Shown: positions 1-14,300 of the stretch, one piece after another | Layout of the letters: the number at the start of each line of letters is the position of its first letter | Numbering within the stretch: position 1 is the first letter of the stretch | Source of the DNA: Xylocopa sonorina | Lineage: Eukaryota > Arthropoda > Insecta > Hymenoptera > Apidae | Reading direction: 5' to 3' | Assembly (NCBI RefSeq): GCF_050948175.1 | Contig: NW_027490469.1 | Span: forward strand, 62,001-126,000 | DNA length: 64,000 nt | The notes under the pieces: model-generated | Seen by the model: the letters and a program-made list of their open reading frames with translations, nothing else | What the model was told of the DNA's origin: nothing | The model's database searches: none | Made by a program: the position numbers and the translations under genes

Positions 1-2807
1 TGCGATATCGCGTTGTAAGAAGCATTAGAAAGCTATTGCTAACGATACGTAGACATCTGCAAACGCTATTTCCTAGCGAGGAAGTATCGCAATCACATTC
101 ATTTGAAGTGTAGACGAGGAATACATAACACTTCGCAAATCATGTTATATCTTACCATAAAACATAGAAATGAGATGCGATATCGCGTTTTAAGAAGCAC
201 TAGAAAGCTATTGCTACGATACGTAGACATCTGCAAACGCTATTTCCTAGCGAGGAAGTGTCGCATTTACATTCATTTGAATCGTAGACGAGGAATGCAT
301 AACACTTCGCAATGAATGCTATATCTTACCATGAAACATAGAAATGAGATGCGATATCGCGTTCTAAGAAGCATTAGAAAGCTATTGCTACGATACGTAG
401 ACATCTGCAAACGCCATTTCCTAGCGAGGAAGTATCGCATTTACATTCATTTGAAGTGTAGACGAGGAATACATAACACTTCGCAAATCATGTTATATCT
501 TACCATGAAACATAGAAATGAGATGCGATATCGCGTTTTAAGAATCATATGAACCCTATTGCTACGATACGTAGACATTTGCAAACGCTATTTCGTTGCA
601 AGGAAATGTCACATTTACATTCATTTGAAGTGTAGACGAGGAATACATAACACTTCGCATATCATATTATACCTTACCATGAATCATAGAAATGAGATGC
701 GATATCGCCTTTTAAGAATCGTAAAAACTCTATCGCTACGATACGTAGACATCTGCAAACGCTGTTTCCTAGCGAGGAAGTGTCGCATTTACATTCATTT
801 GAAGTGTAGACGAGGAATGCATAACATTTCGCAATGAATATTATATCTTATCATGAAACATAGATATGAGATGCAATATTTCGTTCTAAGAAGCATTTGA
901 ACTGTATTGCTTCGATACGTAGAAATCTGCAAACGCTATTTCCTTGCAAGGAAGTGTCGCATTTTCATTCATTTGAAGTGTAGACGAGGAATACATGATA
1001 TTTCGCAAATCATATTATATCTTACCATGAAACATAGAAATGAGATGCGATATCGCGTTTTAAGAAGCATTAGAACACTGTTGCTACGATATGTAGACAT
1101 TTGCAAACGCTATTTCCTAGCAAAGAAGTGTCGCATTTACATTCATTTGAAGTGTAGACGAGGAATACATAACACTTCGCAAATCATGTTATATCTTACC
1201 TTGAAACATAGAAATGAGATGCGATATCGCGTTTTAAGAAGCATTAGAAAGCTATTGCTACGATACGTAGACACCTGCAAACGCTATTTCCTTGCTAGGA
1301 AGTGTCGCATTTACATTCATTTGAAATGTAGACGAGGAATACGTGACACTTCGCAAATCATATTATATCTTACCATGAAACATAGAAATGAGATGCGATA
1401 TCGCGTTTTAAGAAGCATTAGAAAGCTATTGCTAACGATACGTAGACATCTGCAAACGCTATTTCCTAACGAGGAAGTATCGCATTTACATTCATTTGAA
1501 GTGTAGACGAGGAATACATGATACTTCGCAAATCATATTATATCTTACCGTGAAACATAGAAATGATATGCGATATCGCGTTTTAAGAATCATATGAACT
1601 CTATTGCTACGATACGTAGACATCTGCAATCGCTATTTCCTAGCAAGGAAGTGTCGCATTTACATTCATTTGAAGTGTAGACGAGGAATGCATAACACTT
1701 CGCAATGAATATTATATCTTATCATGAAACATAGATATGAGATGCAATATTTCGTTCTAAGAAGCATTTGAACTGTATTGCTTCGATACGTAGACATCCG
1801 CAAACGCTATTTCCTTGCAAGGAAGTGTCGCACTTACATTCATTTGAAGTGTAGACGAGGAATACATGATACTTCGCAAATCATATTATATCTTACCATG
1901 AAACATAGAAATGAGATGCGATATCGCGTTTTAAGAAGCATTAGAACACTGTTGCTACGATATGTAGACATTTGCAAACGCTATTTCCTAGCAAAGAAGT
2001 GTCGCATTTACATTCATTTGAAGTGTAGACGAGGAATACATAGCACTTCGCAAATCATGTTATATCTTACCTTGAAACATAGAAATGAGATGCGATATCG
2101 CGTTTTAAGAAGCATTAGAAAGCTATTGCTACGATACGTAGACATCTGCAAACGCCATTTCCTTGCTAGGAAGCGTCGCATTTACATTCATTTGAAATGT
2201 AGACGAGGAATACGTGACACTTCGCAAATCATATTATATCTTACCATGAAACATAGAAATGAGATGCGATATCGCGTTTTAAGAAGCATTAGAAAGCTAT
2301 TGCTAACGATACGTAGACATCTGCAAACGCTATTTCCTAGCGAGGAAGTATCGCAATCACATTCACTTGAAGTGTAGACGAGGAATACATAACACTTCGC
2401 AAATCATGTTATATCTTACCATAAAACATAGAAATGAGATGCGATATCGCGTTTTAAGAAGCACTAGAAAGCTATTGCTACGATACGTAGACATCTGCAA
2501 ACGCTATTTCCTAGCGAGGAAGTGTCGCATTTACATTCATTTGAATCGTTGACGAGGAATGCATAACACTTCGCAATGAATATTATATTTTACCATGAAA
2601 CATAGAAATGAGATGCGATATCGCGTTCTAAGAAGCATTAGAAAGCTATTGCTACGATACGTAGACATCTGCAAACGCTATTTCCTAGCGAGGAAGTATC
2701 GCATTTACATTCATTTGAAGTGTAGACGAGGAATACATAACACTTCGCAAATCATGTTATATCTTACCATGAAACATAGAAATGAGATGCGATATCGCGT
2801 TTTAAGA
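1..2807. repeat. 2.8-kb duplicon, copy 1 (left domain)
   Basis: This 16-monomer block recurs at 6,271-9,077 (offset 6,270) and 11,494-14,300 (offset 11,493). The same order of variants is present in all three: the 175-bp gctaacgatacg unit, a 'cataaaacatag' unit, an aatcgtag unit ending cgcaatgaa, a 'tatttcgttgcaagg' unit and a 'cttgaaacatag' unit. Copy 1 shares the rare 'gttgtaag' at base 11 with copy 2. Homology ends after 'gcgttttaaga' at 2,807, where the three copies continue into different variants. Differences by eye are scattered single bases. The block may extend left of the window. Confidence 0.85.
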
Positions 2808-3749
2808 GTCATATGAACTCTATTGCTACGATACGTAGACATTTGCAAACGCTATTTCGTTGCAAGGAAATGTCACATTTACATTCATTTGAAGTGTAGA
2901 CGAGGAATACATAACACTTCGCATATCATATTATACCTTACCATGAATCATAGAAATGAGATGCGATATCGCCTTTTAAGAATCGTAAAAACTCTATCGC
3001 TACGATACGTAGACATCTGCAAACGCTGTTTCCTAGCGAGGAAGTGTCGCATTCACATTCATTTGAAGTGTAGACGAGGAATACATGATACTTCGCAAAT
3101 CATATTATATCTTACCATGAAACATAGAAATGATATGCGATATCGCGTTTTAAGAATCATATGAACTCTATTGCTACGATACGTAGACATCTGCAATCGC
3201 TATTTCCTAGCAAGGAAGTGTCGCATTTACATTCATTTGAAGTGTAGACGAGGAATGCATAACACTTCGCAATGAATATTATATCTTATCATGAAACATA
3301 GAAATGAGATGCGATATCGCGTTCTAAGAAGCATTAGAACACTGTTGCTACGATATGTAGACATTTGCAAACACTATTTCCTAGCAAAGAAGTGCCGCAT
3401 TTACATTCATTTGAAGTGTAGACGAGGAATTCATAACACTTCGCAAATCATGTTATATCTTACCTTGAAACATAGAAATGAGATGCGATGTCGCGTTTTA
3501 AGAAGCATTAGAAAGCTATTGCTACGATACGTAGACATCTGCAAACGCTATTTCCTAGCGAGGAAGTGTCGCATTTACATTCATTTGAATCGTAGACGAG
3601 GGATGCATAACACTTCGCAATGAATGTTATATCTTACCATGAAACATAGAAATGAGATGCGATATCGCGTTTTAAGAAGCATTAGAAAGCTATTGCTAAC
3701 GATACGTAGACATCTGCAAACGCTATTTCCTAGCGAGGAAGTATCGCAA

Positions 3750-6167
3750 TCACATTCATTTGAAGTGTAGACGAGGAATACATAACACTTCGCAAATCAT
3801 GTTATATCTTACCATGAAACATAGAAATGAGATGCGATATCGCGTTTTAAGAAGCATTAGAAAGCTATTGCTAACGATACGTAGACATCTGCAAACGCTA
3901 CTTCCAAGCGAGGAAATATCGCAATCACATTCAGTTGAAGTGTAGACGAGGAATACATAACACTTCGCAAATCATGTTATATCTTACCATAAAACATAGA
4001 AATGAGATGCGATATCGCGTTTTAGGAATCATATGAACTCTATTGCTACGATACGTAGACATCTGCAATCGCGATTTCCTAGCAAGGAAGTGTCGCATTT
4101 ACATTCATTTGAAGTGTAGACGAGGAATGCATAACACTTCGCAATGAATATTATATCTTATCATGAAACATAGATATGAGATGCAATATCTCGTTATAAG
4201 AAGCATTTGAACTCTATTGCTTCGATACGTAGACATCTGCAAACGCTATTTCCTTGCAAGGAAGTGTCGCATTCACATTCATTTGAAGTGTAGACGAGGA
4301 ATACAAAACACTTCGCAAATCATGTTATATCTTACCATAAAACATAGAAATGAGATGCGATATCGCGTTTTAAGAATCATATGAACTCTATTGCTACGAT
4401 ACGTAGACATCTGCAATCGCTATTTCCTAGCAAGGAAGTGTCGCATTTACATTCATTTGAAGTGTAGACGAGGAAGGCATAACACTTCGCAATGAATATT
4501 ATATCTTATCATGAAACATAGGTATGAGATGCAATATTTCGTTCTTAGAACCATTTGAACTGTATTGCTTCGATACGTAGACATCTGCAAACGCAATTTC
4601 CTTGCAAGGAAGTGTCGCATTTACATTCATTTGAAGTGTAGACGAGGAATACATGATACTTCGCAAATCATATTATATCTTACCATGAAACATAGAAATG
4701 AGATGCGATATCGCGTTTTAAGAAGCATTAGAACACTGTTGCTACGATATGTAGACATTTGCAAACGCTATTTCCTAGCAAAGAAGTGTCGCATTTACAT
4801 TCATTTGAAGTGTAGACGAGGAATACATAACACTTCGCAAATCATGTTATATCTTACCTTGAAACATAGAAATGAGATGCGATATCGCGTTTTAAGAAGC
4901 ATTAGAAAGCTATTGCTACGATACGTAGACATCTGCAAACGCTATTTCCTAGCGAGGAAGTATCGCATTTACATTCATTTGAAGTGTACAGGAGGAATAC
5001 ATAACACTTCGCAAATCATGTTATATCTTACCATGAAACATAGAAATGAGATGCGATATCGCGTTTTAAGAAGCATTAGAAAGCTATTGCTAACGATACG
5101 TAGACATCTGCAAACGCTACTTCCAAGCGAGGAAGTATCGCAATCACATTCAGTTGAAGTGTAGACGAGGAATACATAACACTTCGCAAATCATGTTATA
5201 TCTTACCATAAAACATAGAAATGAGATGCGATATCGCGTTTTAAGAATCATATGAACTCTATTGCTACGATACGTAGACATCTGCAATCGCGATTTCCTA
5301 GCAAGGAAGTGTCGCATTTACATTCATTTGAAGTGTAGACGAGGAATGCATAACACTTCGCAATGAATATTATATCTTATCATGAAACATAGATATGAGA
5401 TGCAATATCTCGTTATAAGAAGCATTTGAACTCTATTGCTTCGATACGTAGACATCTGCAAACGCTATTTCCTTGCAAGGAAGTGTCGCATTCACATTCA
5501 TTTGAAGTGTAGACGAGGAATACAAAACACTTCGCAAATCATGTTATATCTTACCATGAAACATAGAAATGAGCTGCGATATCGCGTTTTAAGAATCATA
5601 TGAACTCTATTGCTACGATACGTAGACATTTGCAAACGCTATTTCGTTGCAAGGAAATGTCACATTTACATTCATTTGAAGTGTAGACGAGGAATGCATA
5701 ACACTTCGCAATGAATATTATATCTTATCATGAAACATAGATATGAGATGCAATATTTCGTTCTAAGAAGCATTTGAACTGTATTGCTTCGATACGTAGA
5801 CATCTGCAAACGCTATTTCCTTGCAAGGAAGTGTCGCATTTACATTCATTTGAAGTGTAGACGAGGAATACATGATACTTCGCAAATCATATTATATCTT
5901 ACCACGAAACATAGAAATGAGATGCGATATCGCGTTTTAAGAAGCATTAGAACACTGTTCCTACGATATGTAGACATTTGCAAACGCTATTTCCTAGCAA
6001 AGAAGTGTCGCATTTACATTCATTTGAAGTGTAGACGAGGAATACATAACACTTCGCAAATCATGTTATATCTTACCTTGAAACATAGAAATGAGATGCG
6101 ATATCGCGTTTTAAGAAGCATTAGAAAGCTATTGCTACGATACGTAGACATCTGCAAACGCTATTTC
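3750..6167. repeat. 1,219-bp tandem duplication (7 monomers + 1 bp)
   Basis: Sequence from about 3,750 to 4,948 reappears from about 4,969 to 6,167 at an offset of 1,219 bp, equal to seven 174-bp units plus the extra base of a 175-bp unit. Shared rare markers include 'cgctacttccaagcgagg' (3,897 and 5,116), 'gcaatcgcgatttcc' and 'gaatacaaaacac'. The middle of the block (around 4,330-4,480 against 5,550-5,700) has several substitutions, suggesting later conversion. No gene content. Confidence 0.75.
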
Positions 6168-6270
6168 CTTGCTAGGAAGTGTCGCATTTACATTCATTTG
6201 AAATGTAGACGAGGAATACGTGACACTTCGCAAATCATATCATATCTTACCATGAAACATAGAAATGAGA

Positions 6271-9077
6271 TGCGATATCGCGTTGTAAGAAGCATTAGAA
6301 AGCTATTGCTAACGATACGTAGACATCTGCAAACGCTATTTCCTAGCGAGGAAGTATCGCAATCACATTCATTTGAAGTGTAGACGAGGAATACATAACA
6401 CTTCGCAAATCATGTTATATCTTACCATAAAACATAGAAATGAGATGCGATATCGCGTTTTAAGAAGCACTAGAAAGCTATTGCTACGATACGTAGACAT
6501 CTGCAAACGCTATTTCCTAGCGAGGAAGTGTCGCATTTACATTCATTTGAATCGTAGACGAGGAATGCATAACACTTCGCAATGAATGTTATATCTTACC
6601 ATGAAACATAGAAATGAGATGCGATATCGCGTTCTAAGAAGCATTAGAAAGCTATTGCTACGATACGTAGACATCTGCAAACGCTATTTCCTAGCGAGGA
6701 AGTATCGCATTTACATTCATTTGAAGTGTAGACGAGGAATACATAACACTTCGCAAATCATGTTATATCTTACCATGAAACATAGAAATGAGATGCGATA
6801 TCGCGTTTTAAGAATCATATGAACCCTATTGCTACGATACGTAGACATTTGCAAACGCTATTTCGTTGCAAGGAAATGTTACATTTACATTCATTTGAAG
6901 TGTGGACGAGGAATACATAACACTTCGCATATCATATTATACCTTACCATGAATCATAGAAATGAGATGCGATATCGCCTTTTAAGAATCGTAAAAACTC
7001 TATCGCTACGATACATAGACATCTGCAAACGCTGTTTCCTAGCGAGGATGTGTCGCATTTACATTCATTTGAAGTGTAGACGAGGAATGCATAACATTTC
7101 GCAATGAATATTATATCTTATCATGAAACATAGACATGAGATGCAATATTTCGTTCTAAGAACCATTTGAACTGTATTGCTTCGATACGTAGAAATCTGC
7201 AAACGCTATTTCCTTGCAAGGAAGTGTCGCATTTGCATTCATTTGAAGTGTAGACGAGGAATACATGATATTTCGCAAATCATATTATATCTTACCATGA
7301 AACATAGAAATGAGATGCGATATCGCGTTTTAAGAAGCATTAGAACACTGTTGCTACGATATGTAGACATTTGCAAACGCTATTTCCTAGCAAAGAAGTG
7401 TCGCATTTACATTCATTTGAAGTGTAGACGAGGAATACATAACACTTCGCAAATCATGTTATATCTTACCTTGAAACATAGAAATGAGATGCGATATCGC
7501 GTTTTAAGAAGCATTAGAAAGCTATTGCTACGATACGTAGACACCTGCAAACGCTATTTCCTTGCTAGGAAGTGTCGCATTTACATTCATTTGAAATGTA
7601 GACGAGGAATACGTGACACTTCGCAAATCATATTATATCTTACCATGAAACATAGAAATGAGATGCGATATCGCGTTTTAAGAAGCATTAGAAAGCTACT
7701 GCTAACGATACGTAGACATCTGCAAACGCTATTTCCTAACGAGGAAGTATCGCATTTACATTCATTTGAAGTGTAGACGAGGAATACATGATACTTCGCA
7801 AATCATATTATATCTTACCATGAAACATAGAAATGATATGCGATATCGCGTTTTAAGAATCATATGAACTCTATTGCTACGATACGTAGACATCTGCAAT
7901 CGCTATTTCCTATCAAGGAAGTGTCGCATTTACATTCATTTGAAGTGTAGACGAGGAATGCATAACACTTCGCAATGAATATTATATCTTATCATGAAAC
8001 ATAGATATGAGATGCAATATTTCGTTCTAAGAAGCATTTGAACTGTATTGCTTCGATACGTAGACATCTGCAAACGCTATTTCCTTGCAAGGAAGTGTCG
8101 CATTTACATTCATTTGAAGTGTAGACGAGGAATACATGATACTTCGCAAATCATATTATATCTTACCATGAAACATAGAAATGAGATGCGATATCGCGTT
8201 TTAAGAAGCATTAGAACACTGTTGCTACGATATGTAGACATTTGCAAACGCTATTTCCTAGCAAAGAAGTGTCGCATTTACATTCATTTGAAGTGTAGAC
8301 GAGGAATACATAGCACTTCGCAAATCATGTTATATCTTACCTTGAAACATAGAAATGAGATGCGATATCGCGTTTTAAGAAGCATTAGAAAGCTATTGCT
8401 ACGATACGTAGACATCTGCAAACGCCATTTCCTTGCTAGGAAGCGTCGCATTTACATTCATTTGAAATGTAGACGAGGAATACGTGACACTTCGCAAATC
8501 ATATTATATCTTACCATGAAACATAGAAATGAGATGCGATATCGCGTTTTTAGAAGCATTAGAAAGCTATTGCTAACGATACGTAGACATCTGCAAACGC
8601 TATTTCCTAGCGAGGAAGTATCGCAATCACATTCATTTGAAGTGTAGACGAGGAATACATAACACTTCGCAAATCATGTTATATCTTACCATAAAACATA
8701 GAAATGAGATGCGATATCGCGTTTTAAGAAGCACTAGAAAGCTATTGCTACGATACGTAGACATCTGCAAACGCTATTTCCTAGCGAGGAAGTGTCGCAT
8801 TTACATTCATTTGAATCGTTGACGAGGAATGCATAACACTTCGCAATGAATATTATATTTTACCATGAAACATAGAAATGAGATGCGATATCGCGTTCTA
8901 AGAAGCATTAGAAAGCTATTGCTACGATACGTAGACATCTGCAAACGCTATTTCCTAGCGAGGAAGTATCGCATTTACATTCATTTGAAGTGTAGACGAG
9001 GAATACATAACACTTCGCAAATCATGTTATATCTTACCATGAAACATAGAAATGAGATGCGATATCGCGTTTTAAGA
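6271..9077. repeat. 2.8-kb duplicon, copy 2
   Basis: Second copy of the block at 1-2,807, with monomer variants in the same order and very few base differences (for example T for C at 6,589). It diverges after 9,077, where copy 1 continues 'gtcatatgaac' and this copy continues 'agcattagaacac'. Confidence 0.85.
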
Positions 9078-11493
9078 AGCATTAGAACACTATTGCTACG
9101 ATAGGTAAACATTTGCAAACGCTATTTCCTAGCGAGGAAGTGTCGCATTTACATTCATTTGAATCGTAGACGAGGAATGCATAACACTTCGCAATGAATA
9201 TTATATCTTACCATGAAACATAGAAATGATATGCGATATCGCGTTTTAAGAATTATATGAACTCTATTGCTTCGATACGTAGACATCTGCAAACGCTATT
9301 TCCTTGCAAGGAAGTGTCGCATTCACATTCATTTGAAGTGTAGACGAGGAATACAAAACACTTCGCAAATCATGTTATATCTTACCATGAAACATAGAAA
9401 TGAGCTGCGATATCGCGTTTTAAGAATCATATGAACTCTATTGCTACGATACGTAGACATTTGCAAACGCTATTTCGTTGCAAGGAAATGTCACATTTAC
9501 ATTCATTTGAAGTGTAGACGAGGAATGCATAACACTTCGCAATGAATATTATATCTTATCATGAAACATAGATATGAGATGCAATATTTCGTTCTAAGAA
9601 GCATTTGAACTGTATTGCTTCGATACGTAGACATCTGCAAACGCTATTTCCTTGCAAGGAAGTGTCGCATTTACATTCATTTGAAGTGTAGACGAGGAAT
9701 ACAAAACACTTCGCAAATCATGTTATATCTTACCATGAAACATAGAAATGAGCTGCGATATCGCGTTTTAAGAATCATATGAACTCTATTGCTACGATAC
9801 GTAGACATTTGCAAACGCTATTTCGTTGCAAGGAAATGTCACATTTACATTCATTTGAAGTGTAGACGAGGAATGCATAACACTTCGCAATGAATATTAT
9901 ATCTTATCATGAAACATAGATATGAGATGCAATATTTCGTTCTAAGAAGCATTTGAAATGTATTGCTTCGATACGTAGACATCTGCAAACGCTATTTCCT
10001 TGCAAGGAAGTGTCGCATTTACATTCATTTGAAGTGTAGACGAGGAATACATGATACTTCGCAAATCATATTATATCTTACCACGAAACATAGAAATGAG
10101 ATGCGATATCGCGTTTTAAGAAGCATTAGAACACTGTTGCTACGATATGTAGACATTTGCAAACGCTATTTCCTAGCAAAGAAGTGTCGCATTTACATTC
10201 ATTTGAAGTGTAGACGAGGAATACATAATACTTCGCAAATCATGTTATATCTTACCTTGAAACATAGAAATGAGATGCGATATCGCGTTTTAAGAAGCAT
10301 TAGAAAGCTATTGCTGCGATACGTAGACATCTGCAAACGCTATTTCCTTGCTAGGAAGTGTCGCATTTACATTCATTTGAAGTGTAGACGAGGAATACAT
10401 AACACTTCGCAAATCATGTTATATCTTACCATAAAACATAGAAATGAGATGCGATATCGCGTTTTAAGAAGCACTAGAAAGCTATTGCTACGATACGTAG
10501 ATATCTGCAAACGCTATTTCCTAGCGAGGAAGTGTCGCATTTACATTCATTTGAATCGTAGACGAGGAATGCATAACACTTCGCAATGAATATTATATCT
10601 TACCATGAAACATAGAAATGAGATGCGATATCGCGTTTTAAGAAGCATTAGAAAGCTATTGCTACGATACGTAGACATCTGCAAACGCTATTTCCTAGCG
10701 AGGAAGTATCGCATTTACATTCATTTGAAGTGTAGACGAGGAATACATGATACTTCGCAAATCATATTATATCTTACCATGAAACATAGAAATGATATAC
10801 GATATCGCGTTTTAAGAATCATATGAACTCTATTGCTACGATACGTAGACATCTGCAATCGCTATTTCCTAGCAAGGAAGTGTCGCATTTACATTCATTT
10901 GAAGTGTAGACGCGGAATGCATAACACTTCGCAATGAATATTATATCTTATCATGAAACATAGATATGAGATGAAATATTTCGCTCTAAGAAGCATTTGA
11001 ACTGTATTGGTTCGATACGTAGAAATCTGCAAACGCTATTTCCTTGCAAGGAAGTGTCGCATTTACATTCATTTGAAGTGTAGACGAGGAATACATGATA
11101 CTTCGCAAATCATATTATATCTTACCATGAAACATAGAAATGAGATGCGATATCGCGTTTTAAGAAGCATTAGAACACTGTTGCTACGATATGTAGACAT
11201 TTGCAAACGCTATTTCCTAGCAAAGAAGTGTCGCATTTACATTCATTTGAAGTGTAAACGAGGAATTCATAACACTTCGCAAATCATGTTATATCTTACC
11301 TTGAAACATAGAAATGAGATGCGATGTCGCGTTTTAAGAAGCATTAGAAAGCTATTGCTACGATACGTAGACATCTGCAAACGCTATTTCCTAGCGAGGA
11401 AGTGTCGCATTTACATTCATTTGAATCGTAGACGAGAGATGCATAACACTTCGCAATGAATGTTATATCTTACCATGAAACATAGAAATGAGA

Positions 11494-14300
11494 TGCGATA
11501 TCGCGTTTTAAGAAGCATTAGAAAGCTATTGCTAACGATACGTAGACATCTGCAAACGCTATTTCCTAGCGAGGAAGTATCGCAATCACATTCATTTGAA
11601 GTGTAGACGAGGAATACATAACACTTCGCAAATCATGTTATATCTTACCATAAAACATAGAAATGAGATGCGATATCGCGTTTTAAGAAGCACTAGAAAG
11701 CTATTGCTACGATACGTAGACATCTGCAAACGCTATTTCCTAGCGAGGAAGTGTCGCATTTACATTCATTTGAATCGTAGACGAGGAATGCATAACACTT
11801 CGCAATGAATGTTATATCTTACCATGAAACATAGAAATGAGATGCGATATCGCGTTCTAAGAAGCATTAGAAAGCTATTGCTACGATACGTAGACATCTG
11901 CAAACGCTATTTCCTAGCGAGGAAGTATCGCATTTACATTCATTTGAAGTGTAGACGAGGAATACATAACACTTCGCAAATCATGTTATATCTTACCATG
12001 AAACATAGAAATGAGATGCGATATCGCGTTTTAAGAATCATATGAACCCTATTGCTACGATACGTAGACATTTGCAAACGCTATTTCGTTGCAAGGAAAT
12101 GTCACATTTACATTCATTTGAAGTGTAGACGAGGAATACATAACACTTCGCATATCATATTATACCTTACCATGAATCATAGAAATGAGATGCGATATCG
12201 CCTTTTAAGAATCGTAAAAACTCTATCGCTACGATACGTAGACATCTGCAAACGCTTTTTCCTAGCGAGGAAGTGTCGCATTTACATTCATTTGAAGTGT
12301 AGACGAGGAATGCATAACATTTCGCAATGAATATTATATCTTATCATGAAACATAGATATGAGATGCAATATTTCGTTCTAAGAAGCATTTGAACTGTAT
12401 TGCTTCGATACGTAGAAATCTGCAAACGCTATTTCCTTGCAAGGAAGTGTCGCATTTACATTCATTTGAAGTGTAGACGAGGAATACATGATATTTCGCA
12501 AATCATATTATATCTTACCATGAAACATAGAAATGAGATGCGATATCGCGTTTTAAGAAGCATTAGAACACTGTTGCTACGATATGTAGACATTTGCAAA
12601 CGCTATTTCCTAGCAAAGAAGTGTCGCATTTACATTCATTTGAAGTGTAGACGAGGAATACATAACACTTCGCAAATCATGTTATATCTTACCTTGAAAC
12701 ATAGAAATGAGATGCGATATCGCGTTTTAAGAAGCATTAGAAAGCTATTGCTACGATACGTAGACACCTGCAAACGCTATTTCCTTGCTAGGAAGTGTCG
12801 CATTTACATTCATTTGAAATGTAGACGAGGAATACGTGACACTTCGCAAATCATATTATATCTTACCATGAAACATAGAAATGAGATGCGATATCGCGTT
12901 TTAAGAAGCATTAGAAAGCTATTGCTAACGATACGTAGACATCTGCAAACGCTATTTCCTAGCGAGGAAGTATCGCATTTACATTCATTTGAAGTGTAGA
13001 CGAGGAATACATGATACTTCGCAAATCATATTATATCTTACCATGAAACATAGAAATGATATGCGATATCGCGTTTTAAGAATCATATGAACTCTATTGC
13101 TACGATACGTAGACATCTGCAATCGCTATTTCCTAGCAAGGAAGTGTCGCATTTACATTCATTTGAAGTGTAGACGAGGAATGCATAACACTTCGCAGTG
13201 AATATTATATCTTATCATGAAACATAGATATGAGATGCAATATTTCGTTCTAAGAAGCATTTGAACTGTATTGCTTCGATACGTAGACATCTGCAAACGC
13301 TATTTCCTTGCAAGGAAGTGTCGCATTTACAATCATTTGAAGTGTAGACGAGGAATACATGATACTTCGCAAATCATATTATATCTTACCATGAAACATA
13401 GAAATGAGATGCGATATCGCGTTCTAAGAAGCATTAGAACACTGTTGCTACGATATGTAGACATTTGCAAACGCTATTTCCTAGCAAAGAAGTGTCGCAT
13501 TTACATTCATTTGAAGTGTAGACGAGGAATACATAGCACTTCGCAAATCATGTTATATCTTACCTTGAAACATAGAAATGAGATGCGATATCGCGTTTTA
13601 AGAAGCATTAGAAAGCTATTGCTACGATACGTAGACATCTGCAAACGCCATTTCCTTGCTAGGAAGTGTCGCATTTACATTCATTTGAAATGTAGACGAG
13701 GAATACGTGACACTTCGCAAATCATATTATATCTTATCATGAAACATAGAAATGAGATGCGATATCGCGTTTTAAGAAGCATTAGAAAGCTATTGCTAAC
13801 GATACGTAGACATCTGCAAACGCTATTTCCTAGCGAGGAAGTATCGCAATCACATTCATTTGAAGTATAGACGAGGAATACATAACACTTCGCAAATCAT
13901 GTTATATCTTACCATAAAACATAGAAATGAGATGCGATATCGCGTTTTAAGAAGCACTAGAAAGCTATTGCTACGATACGTAGACATCTGCAAACGCTAT
14001 TTCCTAGCGAGGAAGTGTCGCATTTACATTCATTTGAATCGTTGACGAGGAATGCATAACACTTCGCAATGAATATTATATCTTACCATGAAACATAGAA
14101 ATGAGATGCGATATCGCGTTCTAAGAAGCATTAGAAAGCTATTGCTACGATACGTAGACATCTGCAAACGCTATTTCCTAGCGAGGAAGTATCGCATTTA
14201 CATTCATTTGAAGTGTAGACGAGGAATACATAACACTTCGCAAATCATGTTATATCTTACCATGAAACATAGAAATGAGATGCGATATCGCGTTTTAAGA
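11494..14300. repeat. 2.8-kb duplicon, copy 3
   Basis: Third copy of the same block. The sequence just upstream (about 11,127-11,493) matches about 3,291-3,657 rather than the upstream flank of copy 2. The copies therefore sit in different local contexts, and the domain is a mosaic rather than a simple higher-order repeat. Confidence 0.85.
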
